This document shows, one piece after another, positions 8,382-15,568 of a stretch of 64,000 nt of DNA. Position numbers and translations under genes: made by a program. The notes under the pieces were generated by a model. The model was not told the DNA's origin. It ran no database searches and saw nothing but the letters and a program-made list of their open reading frames with translations. Each line of letters starts with the position of its first letter. Position 1 is the first letter of the stretch. Source of the DNA: Vibrio sp. 99-8-1 (GTDB lineage Bacteria; Pseudomonadota; Gammaproteobacteria; Enterobacterales; Vibrionaceae); assembly GCF_013114595.1 (NCBI RefSeq), contig NZ_VTXE01000024.1:1-64000 (forward strand), in the 5' to 3' direction.

Positions 8382-8456
8382 ATGTCTACAAGTACTATGT
8401 CCACAAATGCTATGTCTACAGATACCTTGCCTACAGATAGTATGTCTGCAATAACG
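8382..8456 (+). repeat. In-frame 15-bp minisatellite
   Basis: Five degenerate 15-base units of the form ATGTCTACAGATACT. Four units carry ATG as their first codon and one has TTG. Changes in copy number would keep the frame. Confidence 0.75.
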
Positions 8457-8762
8457 ATTCTTGCTCCCATCACACTAGCCAAAGGATATACTGAACAGGA
8501 TTTGCTTACCGCCTCTCAGAACTTTCAACGTGATTTTGTCGCCAATCAACCCGGCATAGTGCGTCGTGAACTGGTGCGTAAGCCTGATGGAACGTATTTG
8601 GATATTGTGCAATTTCGCAGTCAACAGGAGATGCTAGATGTCCTTGAAAAAGAGCAGTGCTCCGAAGCGGCTTCTGCTTTCTTTTCGGTAATGGATTTGT
8701 CTAATTTTGATCCAGAAGAAGAGATGGAAACGTATGTCTCTTTAGAGACTTATCAGCGATGA
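8382..8762 (+). CDS. Small dimeric alpha/beta-barrel-like protein with repeat N-terminus
   Basis: 126 aa. The first 25 residues are a pentapeptide repeat (MSTST, MSTNA, MSTDT, LPTDS, MSAIT) written by a 15-bp DNA repeat. The rest (ITLAKGYTEQDLLTASQNFQ ... PGIVRRELVRKPDGTYLDIV) resembles antibiotic-biosynthesis-monooxygenase/heme-degrading folds, small ferredoxin-like dimers. Starts are possible at residues 1, 6, 11 and 21; AGGTTATTACT precedes the first, without a strong ribosome binding site. The stop overlaps the next gene by 4 bases (ATGA), so they form an operon. Function is uncertain. Confidence 0.75.
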   Translation: MSTSTMSTNAMSTDTLPTDSMSAITILAPITLAKGYTEQDLLTASQNFQRDFVANQPGIVRRELVRKPDGTYLDIVQFRSQQEMLDVLEKEQCSEAASAFFSVMDLSNFDPEEEMETYVSLETYQR

Positions 8763-9625
8763 GCCAATCTAAGAGGGTTAGAGCGCCTATGGTTCCTGAT
8801 GCTCCACGATCGATTCAAAAAGGCGTACCGCTAAAACTGCTGATAGATGAGAGTGCCATTGAGTGTTTGGCACTAAATATTTTCTATGACTATCGTCAGT
8901 TCAAAGTTGATGACTTTTGTAAAACAGCTCAGCAAGGCTTGCAATCACTCTCTTTAATGGAGAGAGGGAGGCATGTTGCAATGGCTTTGAGAACTTATTT
9001 GCCAACAAACTATTCCAAGGCCGTTACCATATTGATGAACTCGCTTACCCCAGAAGGAGCTTACAGCGAAGAGTTTGGTCTTGCTGGCTTTTTCTATTTG
9101 CCCCATGGATTTTTTATCTCAGAGTTTGGGTTGGATAAGTCGCACAACGATGGAGAAGATCCATTTGAGGTTTCTATGGATGCCATGTTCAAACTGACGA
9201 AGCGATTTACCGCAGAGTTTGCTATCCGAGACTTTATCATCCAACAACCAGAGCGTACGCTTAGCTATCTTGAGAAGTGGCTTGATGATGAGTGCCCTCA
9301 CGTAAGAAGACTCTGCTCTGAAGGTACGCGGCCTAAGCTTCCTTGGGGTAAGAGACTTCAGTGTTTCGTTCAAGATCCTGAACCAACAATTCCTTTCCTT
9401 AATGCACTTAAAAACGATGAATCCCTTTACGTTAGAAGAAGTGTTGCCAATCACCTTGGAGATATCGCAAAAGACCATCCTGAACTGGTGTTCTCGTTGT
9501 GTGAAGGTTGGCTTAAGCAAGGCGTATCGTCTGAGGTCAAATGGGTCATTAGACACGCTTTACGTCACCCAGCAAAAAAGAAAAACCAGCGCGCACTCGA
9601 TTTAAGAATTGCAGCTAAAGGTTAG
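8759..9625 (+). CDS. AlkC/AlkD-like DNA alkylation repair HEAT-repeat protein
   Basis: A 288-aa helical HEAT-like repeat protein. The segment CPHVRRLCSEGTRPKLPWGK (about 180-199) is characteristic of the AlkC branch of alkylpurine DNA glycosylases; a following YVRRSVANHLGDIAKDHPEL repeat supports the fold. Such enzymes excise N3/N7-alkylated bases. It starts within the stop of the previous gene (4-base overlap), without a strong ribosome binding site of its own, so translation is coupled. Regulation by the divergent WYL protein is inferred. Substrate preference cannot be read from the sequence. Confidence 0.82.
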   Translation: MSQSKRVRAPMVPDAPRSIQKGVPLKLLIDESAIECLALNIFYDYRQFKVDDFCKTAQQGLQSLSLMERGRHVAMALRTYLPTNYSKAVTILMNSLTPEGAYSEEFGLAGFFYLPHGFFISEFGLDKSHNDGEDPFEVSMDAMFKLTKRFTAEFAIRDFIIQQPERTLSYLEKWLDDECPHVRRLCSEGTRPKLPWGKRLQCFVQDPEPTIPFLNALKNDESLYVRRSVANHLGDIAKDHPELVFSLCEGWLKQGVSSEVKWVIRHALRHPAKKKNQRALDLRIAAKG

Positions 9626-9679
9626 TAACAATATTTGGGCAATTTGATTTACCCATGTCGCTATTGGTTGTTTGAATAA

Positions 9680-9880
9680 AAGCTGTGCTATTCAACTTTT
9701 TCTCCTGTTAGAACGGAAGCTATCCTTCGCTATAGCTCAACGAGAAAGATATTACTTATCGGGGGGCATAGTCAGTTCGAAAGTATGGAGCCAGAGGCTC
9801 ACCAACGTTTTTTAGAATCACTTGGCATTGATAAAAGTGAAGTAACAGAGCTTCGCCAGCAATTTAGAACGGCAAAATAG
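9680..9880 (+). pseudogene. Decayed ORF fragment
   Basis: An open frame follows a TAA at 9677-9679 and continues to a TAG at 9880 without a start codon until an internal ATG at 9785. Its translation ends FLESLGIDKSEVTELRQQFR, a well-formed helical C-terminus, so this looks like the tail of a lost gene. The family was not identified. The rest of the 9626-10259 gap holds another very short cysteine-containing frame (9883-9954) and a long hairpin, and otherwise nothing recognised. Confidence 0.4.
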
Positions 9881-10188
9881 CGATGGAGGGTTGTGCGGTT
9901 GATGATTGCGCAGATTACCTTTATGGAGACATTAAATGCATAACTAGTCATTAAGCTGAGAGGTTTTGTATTGCCGCTTTTTTACTGTGCTATATGAATG
10001 AAAGAGGTGAGGTAATTAAATATATTGAAGATGGTGATGATAGATAGGTAATATTTAAGATTGTCTAATGATATGTATTTTTTAATTTTCAGTGGAATAT
10101 AATTAGCAGTAATATGTTAGGCAACTTGCTCGATGTTATTGAATGAGTGAATGAATGACTGTGCAATAAATGTATTCATCGACAATGT

Positions 10189-10226
10189 AATAAAAGACTT
10201 AATTAATTTCAATTAAGTCTTTTATT
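10189..10226 (-). terminator. Long hairpin after the YfcC-type transporter
   Basis: Perfect 16-bp arms AATAAAAGACTTAATT / AATTAAGTCTTTTATT with a 6-base loop. It lies 34 bases beyond the stop of the transporter gene, and the U-rich end of the stem suits termination in the minus direction. Confidence 0.8.
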
Positions 10227-10259
10227 TGTTCTTATTGGCTGTAACTATGTGTGAAACAA

Positions 10260-11708
10260 TTAAAATGGACCGTAGTTAATGATTCCACCAATTATTGCAC
10301 CGGAACAGGCAACAACAACCGTGAAAAGAAAGAATGGAACATAGAATTTAATCCAGCGGATATAATCTACCCGGCAAGCTACTAAAGCTGCGATAAAGTA
10401 GCCACTAGTCGGAAACATTATGTTTGTTAATCCATCCGCTACGTTTGAAGACCATACCAAGACTTGCTGATTCATTCCTACCAGATCTGCAACTGGGCTT
10501 AAAATCGGTAGAGTGACTAACATTTGTCCTGAGCCTGATGGCACTAAGAAGTTAAACAACGCTTGGCTTGCAATTACACCTACGGAGGCGGCCCAACCCG
10601 GCAAATAACTAATAAAACTGGCAAGATGGAAGACAAATGTATCCATAATATGACCTGTTTCCAGCATGACAGACACACCGCGTGCAACACCACATATCAG
10701 GGCGCCTACTAACATGATTTTCATTGCGTCATTAAAATGGCTGCATATTGTATTTGCCGGAACACCTGCAACGATCGATGCTGTAATTGCCATGACTACA
10801 AATAATCCAGAAATGGCATTAAATCCAAGGCTAAAAATCATGATACAGCTGATCACTGCAATGAACATGACCAACGTGGTAACGCCAGCAATCTTCAGTC
10901 GCTTAGAATACTCAACAACTGTTTCTGATTGCTCTTTACCATCACCTTCTAACAGCTCTTTTCGAAGTTTAATATCATCTTCGTACATTAAGCTGGACTT
11001 CGGATCTGCTTTTACCTTACGTGCGTAACGTAAAATGAAAACGATTAATGATGCCATCACAATGCACCAAAAAATAGCGCGGTACCAAGCACCAGAAAAC
11101 ATGGGTAAGCCGGTAATCATGTGTCCTATCCCGACATTGGTTGGAGCTGTCAGTCCGAAAGCAAAGCCTAAAGTGCAAGGAATAATGGCCACCGCAGCGG
11201 CTGTCATTGAGTCATAACCGAGCCGTAGCATCAAAGGTAATATGATCGGGATGTAAGCTATGGCTAATTCTGGAGTACCAATAAAAGCGCATATGGCACC
11301 AAAAATAACCACAAATATGGGGATCATGAGTTCGGTGCGGTTGCCGAGTCGGGCGATCAGCATGTTAATGCCCATTCCCACCACTCCAATCTTTTGTAAA
11401 ACAATAACTGAGCCACCGACTAACAGTGTTAAAAACACCACAGATGCTGCCCCTTCGAGTCCCTGAGGGATAGCAGTGACGACATCCATGGCTCCGACAG
11501 GAGTCTGCTCAATTTTTTGGTAGGTGTCGGGAACAACCGCTAGGCGTCCATTGGCGAGAGTTTCTCGTTCATATTCTCCGGCGGGTACTATCCAACTTAA
11601 AACCGCAACAGCAAGAATAAAGCAAACTAAGATAATATAGATATCTGGAAATGAAAATTTGTTTACAGACTTATTTTCATCACTAATGATCAACTGTTTT
11701 TGTTCCAT
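10260..11708 (-). CDS. yfcC: YfcC/DcuC-type C4-dicarboxylate or basic amino acid transporter
   Basis: A 482-aa inner membrane protein with about a dozen hydrophobic segments. The sequence WIVPAGEYERE early on, FIGTPELAIAYIPIILPL in the middle and NFLVPSGSGQMLVTLPILSP near the end are typical of the YfcC family within the DcuC-related (PF03606) carriers. The frame is open to 11726, but the ATG at 11708 has GAGGTG seven bases upstream and is chosen. Substrates of the family include arginine/ornithine and dicarboxylates; which applies here is not visible. A CRP-like site lies about 250 bases upstream, in keeping with catabolite control. Confidence 0.87.
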   Translation of the reverse strand: MEQKQLIISDENKSVNKFSFPDIYIILVCFILAVAVLSWIVPAGEYERETLANGRLAVVPDTYQKIEQTPVGAMDVVTAIPQGLEGAASVVFLTLLVGGSVIVLQKIGVVGMGINMLIARLGNRTELMIPIFVVIFGAICAFIGTPELAIAYIPIILPLMLRLGYDSMTAAAVAIIPCTLGFAFGLTAPTNVGIGHMITGLPMFSGAWYRAIFWCIVMASLIVFILRYARKVKADPKSSLMYEDDIKLRKELLEGDGKEQSETVVEYSKRLKIAGVTTLVMFIAVISCIMIFSLGFNAISGLFVVMAITASIVAGVPANTICSHFNDAMKIMLVGALICGVARGVSVMLETGHIMDTFVFHLASFISYLPGWAASVGVIASQALFNFLVPSGSGQMLVTLPILSPVADLVGMNQQVLVWSSNVADGLTNIMFPTSGYFIAALVACRVDYIRWIKFYVPFFLFTVVVACSGAIIGGIINYGPF

Positions 11709-11961
11709 GATTACACCTCGGTCCATTCGATTGTCGATGAATAGCCATTGTATAAATTACAATTTTTCTAGTATTTAATTAACTATATGTGTTGGTCTAA
11801 ATTATTATTTCTAGTTATTGTAATGAGTGTTAATGGCTAATATAAAATGGGTGTTAACAAATGTTAATCATAAAGGTCATTAGTATATAAGCATGTAGTA
11901 ATTATAAAGATCAACGAGCACTGCTAAAATTAGTGGTGTTTTATTATAATCATTCTGTAAT

Positions 11962-11977
11962 TGTGATTTTATTCACG
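11962..11977. promoter_or_regulatory. CRP-like binding site
   Basis: TGTGA-N6-TCACG, matching the CRP consensus TGTGA-N6-TCACA in nine of ten specified positions. It is located upstream of the YfcC-type transporter gene. Confidence 0.5.
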
Positions 11978-12183
11978 TAAGCTCTGATTTGTATGTAATT
12001 TGTTTAATAAAACTCGACCCAATGTGTGTTTTGTTCAAAAGTAATGCAGTTTTATTAATTTGGGCTTATTCATTTGTTATAAAAATCATAGTGAAAAATT
12101 TTATAGAAAAGGGGGGCGAGCATTGTAAGAAAATACACGGCTTTATGGTGCTTTGTGAATAATTATTCATTTTGTTAGGGGTG

Positions 12184-12219
12184 TACTGTAAACACATCTA
12201 TCAAAATGTGTTTACAGTA
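12184..12219. repeat. 14-bp-arm inverted repeat
   Basis: TACTGTAAACACAT and ATGTGTTTACAGTA, perfect arms with an 8-base loop, 57 bases after the stop of the phospho-sugar mutase gene. There is no U tract on either strand, so it could be a terminator-like mRNA end, or a binding site for the downstream transporter promoter. Confidence 0.65.
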
Positions 12220-12276
12220 TAGATATCTTATAGGAACGGCTTTATAAAGATTAACATAACAATCTCAGCTGTTTTG

Positions 12277-13977
12277 TCATGAAAGCATGGCTTGATGTTG
12301 CTCTATCAATATATCCATTTTGTTGTTTGCAAGGGTCTGAACCTGTTCAAAGTGCTTTGATGAAGGGAAATCACATATCACTTCGTAGTAGCATTTTAGT
12401 TTAGGTTCTGTACCAGACGGTCGAACTATGATTCGAGATTGATCTTCTAAATGATAAATTAGGACATCGCTGCTCGGTAAATCAATAGTTTCATGTTCAC
12501 CATTTGCCCATTTACGACAGGACGTTTTTAGATCTTCCACAAGCACCACAGGGCTACCAGCAATGATTTTAGGTGGATTTTCTCGTAACTTATCACCGAT
12601 AGGATCGGCGTTGGCATCAAGTGACAGGCTACGCTGTTTATTAGCGAATAAGCCATGTTGGCGATAGATGGTCTCAAGTTGATCAAATACGGTGCGATTT
12701 TGTTGCTTAAGTTTTTCTGTTAACAGAGCAAAAATCACTAAGGTTGAGAGGCCATCTTTGTCTCGTACCGTGTCGCCCACGGTATAACCTAGCGCTTCTT
12801 CGTATGCAAAAAGAAAATTGAGCTTGTCATTCTCCATCTCCATCGCGATGTTGGCTAACCATTTAAAACCTGTAAGGGTTTGGTAATAGGTGGCGCCGCT
12901 AGCTTGGGTGATGTGTGCTAACAAACGAGAGGAAACTATGGAGTTACCAAGTAACTGTTTGTTTGGCTCGCACTGGCTAAGAAGGTAATCGGCGAGTAAG
13001 GCGCCAACTTGGTCACCTGTTAGCATTTGAAACTTACCATCGGCATGTTTGGCGGCAACGGCAAATCGGTCTGCGTCTGGGTCGTTCGCACAGGCGAGAT
13101 CAGAACCTGTTGCAGTCGCGAGTGCAATCACTAAGTCCATTGCGCCTGCTTCTTCAGGGTTGGGAAAATTGACGGTAGGGAAGGTTCCATCAGGATCTCG
13201 CTGCTCAGCAACGGAATGGACGCGTGTAAATCCAGCATCTGCCAGAAGTGTTTCTGCTAGATTGGCTCCAACGCCGTGCATGGCGGTATACGCAATAGCA
13301 ATAGAGTTTGAATGAGTGGCCGAGAAAAGAGGGTTATGACTGATTTCTTGTCGATAACGCTGATAGTAGTCTTCTTCTAGCCAGTGCAGAAGTTGCTGAT
13401 CTTCAGCCTCGGCCATTGACATTAAGTTAATCGGCTTAGTGGTTGCTTGAGCGATTTTCTCTGCTATTGCTGAGTCATGGGGAGCAATAATTTGTGCACC
13501 ATTTTGCCAATATACCTTAAAGCCGTTGTACTCAGGAGGGTTGTGGCTGGCAGTAACAACAACCGCAGCGGCAGCATTCAGAGTTTTTATACCGTATGCG
13601 ACTACTGGTGTGGCAGCGACTTGGTATGTTAAGTAGACTTTAATACCTAACGCGTTAAGCGCGGCTGCAGTATCATAAGCAAATTGCTGAGAATCGAGTC
13701 GTCCATCATAACCCACCACCACACCTCGGGTTTTGGCGTGTTCAATCTGCTCTATTAAATAGTTACCTAGCCCGGTTGCGGTTTCTTGTATGACTAATCG
13801 ATTCATTCTATTTGGGCCACAACCCACAATGCCCCGTAATCCAGCGGTCCCAAATGCCAAGCGGCCATTAAAACAGTCCGCTAACGCCACTTGATTATCA
13901 TCAGAGATAAGCTGTTGAAGTTGCTGCAGTGTCTTTGGGTCAGGATCTCTTTCTAGCCATTGGGTATATTGATTCAT
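12277..13977 (-). CDS. Alpha-phospho-sugar mutase (phosphoglucomutase/phosphomannomutase family)
   Basis: A 566-aa cytoplasmic enzyme that would interconvert hexose 1- and 6-phosphates. It has all four family signatures: AFGTAGLRG near 41, the phosphoserine loop TASHNPPEYNG (Ser at about 144), the metal loop DPDADRF (299-305), the sugar loop EEALGY, and the phosphate loop RPSGTEPK near the C-terminus. Length and order match PgcA-type mutases rather than the shorter PMM/PGM ManB type. AAGGAG sits 7-8 bases before the ATG. A Fur-box-like dyad lies 31 bases upstream, which would be unusual for this enzyme. The gene stands alone. Confidence 0.92.
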   Translation of the reverse strand: MNQYTQWLERDPDPKTLQQLQQLISDDNQVALADCFNGRLAFGTAGLRGIVGCGPNRMNRLVIQETATGLGNYLIEQIEHAKTRGVVVGYDGRLDSQQFAYDTAAALNALGIKVYLTYQVAATPVVAYGIKTLNAAAAVVVTASHNPPEYNGFKVYWQNGAQIIAPHDSAIAEKIAQATTKPINLMSMAEAEDQQLLHWLEEDYYQRYRQEISHNPLFSATHSNSIAIAYTAMHGVGANLAETLLADAGFTRVHSVAEQRDPDGTFPTVNFPNPEEAGAMDLVIALATATGSDLACANDPDADRFAVAAKHADGKFQMLTGDQVGALLADYLLSQCEPNKQLLGNSIVSSRLLAHITQASGATYYQTLTGFKWLANIAMEMENDKLNFLFAYEEALGYTVGDTVRDKDGLSTLVIFALLTEKLKQQNRTVFDQLETIYRQHGLFANKQRSLSLDANADPIGDKLRENPPKIIAGSPVVLVEDLKTSCRKWANGEHETIDLPSSDVLIYHLEDQSRIIVRPSGTEPKLKCYYEVICDFPSSKHFEQVQTLANNKMDILIEQHQAMLS

Positions 13978-14007
13978 AATTAAGTCTCCTTTGTTAGTGA
14001 CACTTTA

Positions 14008-14026
14008 AATGATAATAAATATCATT
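14008..14026. promoter_or_regulatory. Fur-box-like dyad upstream of the mutase
   Basis: AATGATA-N5-TATCATT, perfect 7-bp arms, resembling the GATAATGATAATCATTATC Fur consensus. It falls where a repressor would act on the mutase promoter. The surrounding DNA is AT-rich, so a chance match is possible. Confidence 0.35.
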
Positions 14027-14263
14027 ACCATTAATTTGGGTGCAAATGGAGCCAGTAAAATAAGATTTTTCCAGTGGTATCGATTAACTAAAGGTAAAGC
14101 TTTGCAAAAAAGCAAATAATCGTTATGGTCATAGTTTAAGCTAAATCAGAACGTTAAATGTACCCAAGTAAATTCAGTACACCTGCATAGTAAAATGTTT
14201 TGCTACTGTTCTGAATAACCTGTTTTAAGGTCATACGGGTATAAAAGATAAAGAGAAGAGAGT

Positions 14264-14650
14264 ATGAACTGGTATTTAATGGCTTTAAAAAAAGGTCTGA
14301 CTTTTCGCGGTCGTTCCCGTCGTAAAGAGTTTTGGTATTTTGTCCTTATTAGCCTGTTGGTGAGCATAGCCCTAAGTTTTATTGATGGCATGTTGGGCTG
14401 GTATGATCTTCAGGCTGGTATAGGTATTCTTAGCGGTATCTACTCGCTATTGATTATTCTGCCTAACATTGCCTTATCGGTGCGTCGTTTACATGACACC
14501 AACCGCTCTGGCTGGTGGATATTGCTGGTGTTGATCCCAATTATCGGCTTTCTGGTTCTACTCTATTTCTTCGTTAAGAATGGAACGTCAGGGCAAAATG
14601 ATTTTGGTTATGATCCTAAAGAGTGGCAATACGGGTCCAAAAGTTTCTAA
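14264..14650 (+). CDS. DUF805 membrane protein
   Basis: 128 aa. It shows the DUF805 hallmarks: YLMALKKGLTFRGRSRRKEF at the N-terminus, then transmembrane segments with the conserved SVRRLHDTNRSGWW motif (about 77-90), and a C-terminal GQNDFGYDP (related to YhaH/YhaI). It has three or four membrane segments. The molecular function of the family is unknown. AGAAGAGAG precedes the start. It is a monocistronic gene with no linked partner. Confidence 0.88.
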   Translation: MNWYLMALKKGLTFRGRSRRKEFWYFVLISLLVSIALSFIDGMLGWYDLQAGIGILSGIYSLLIILPNIALSVRRLHDTNRSGWWILLVLIPIIGFLVLLYFFVKNGTSGQNDFGYDPKEWQYGSKSF

Positions 14651-14720
14651 TCGTCTTGTAGCGGCCTCTGTTGTTTTATCAATGCCCATTCGTTGGCAAC
14701 TAAAGCAATAGAGGTGAGCT

Positions 14721-14870
14721 ATGAAAGTCAGTGTTGCCTACCCAACCTTACCTCACATACATATTCCCCATGTTAAGCCCACCAATAAGATAGCAAAGAG
14801 CGCGGTTTGCCACGGAAGTTGTAGATTCTGTATCAACAAGCTAAATTCAATTAGAGTGGAGTTTATTTAG
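14721..14870 (+). CDS. Possible small cysteine-containing ORF (49 aa)
   Basis: An ATG at 14721 is preceded by AGAGGTGAG, a strong ribosome binding site. The 49-residue product begins MKVSVAYPTLPHIHIPHVKP, contains the cluster CHGSCRFC (C-x3-C-x2-C), and ends in a basic segment. It is too short for a radical-SAM enzyme; three cysteines and several histidines could bind metal. Composition and lack of known relatives leave the call open. Confidence 0.35.
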   Translation: MKVSVAYPTLPHIHIPHVKPTNKIAKSAVCHGSCRFCINKLNSIRVEFI

Positions 14871-14902
14871 CCTTATCCGCATTAATGACAAGGAACAATC
14901 GA

Positions 14903-15415
14903 ATGTCACAGGCTCGAATGCCACCAGCTTGGTTCATCGTTCTGGTGGGGTTAATCCTAAATATTATCGCCATATTGATTTCTAGTGTGGTACTAGACAA
15001 GTACGCGCAAAAAAGCACCACGCTGTATGAAGAAAAGGGAAGTAATCAGCAGGCGATTCAATTAGCGTGGAACCAAATCGAAACGTTGGAACGTAAACGT
15101 GAGCTACTGATTATTCAGCTTGGGCAGCAGCCTGCTAATGAAGAAGTTGTAGAGAATCTTCATCAACAGCTTATTTTGTGGGTTGGCAAAGATACTCCGG
15201 CAATCTCGCTAAATAACCTGCCTATGCTCATGCAAAGCATCAATCGAGCTCAGGAAATACAGCGAAATAACATTGATAATCTGTATGTTGCTAATGTCGC
15301 CATCATGGAAAGTATGCAGCAGATGGATGAAGTCAGTGCTAACTATAAAAATATTGCCCTATTTCTACAAATACTGGGGTTGGCGCTGATACTTGCTAGA
15401 GATCTCACCCGTTGA
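14903..15415 (+). CDS. Hypothetical protein with two membrane segments and a central coiled coil
   Basis: 170 aa from the ATG at 14903, chosen over 14885 because AAGGA sits nine bases upstream. A hydrophobic segment near residues 8-30 (WFIVLVGLILNIIAILISSV) and another at the C-terminal end (ALFLQILGLALILARDL) flank a mostly polar, glutamine-rich helical region. That layout suggests a periplasmic helical domain held by two anchors. No family was recognised. The gene is followed 150 bases later by the D-lactate dehydrogenase, with no obvious terminator between. Confidence 0.65.
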   Translation: MSQARMPPAWFIVLVGLILNIIAILISSVVLDKYAQKSTTLYEEKGSNQQAIQLAWNQIETLERKRELLIIQLGQQPANEEVVENLHQQLILWVGKDTPAISLNNLPMLMQSINRAQEIQRNNIDNLYVANVAIMESMQQMDEVSANYKNIALFLQILGLALILARDLTR

Positions 15416-15568
15416 GAAGCCGGATTAGTAATGTTTTTGCAACAAACATGTGAATTGAACAGGATATATCAATGCCTGTTGTTACGGTATGGTTAATAAA
15501 TCCTCATATTTAATATGGGGAATATTATAAAAATAATGGAATCAGACCGGATATCACGTGGAGCATCC

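Larger units (their letters stand above)
11709..12276. other. AT-rich promoter region upstream of the YfcC-type gene
   Basis: 568 bases without a gene. It carries a CRP-like site and a 14-bp-arm inverted repeat (listed separately). No small ORF with a ribosome binding site or RNA gene was recognised. Confidence 0.5.
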
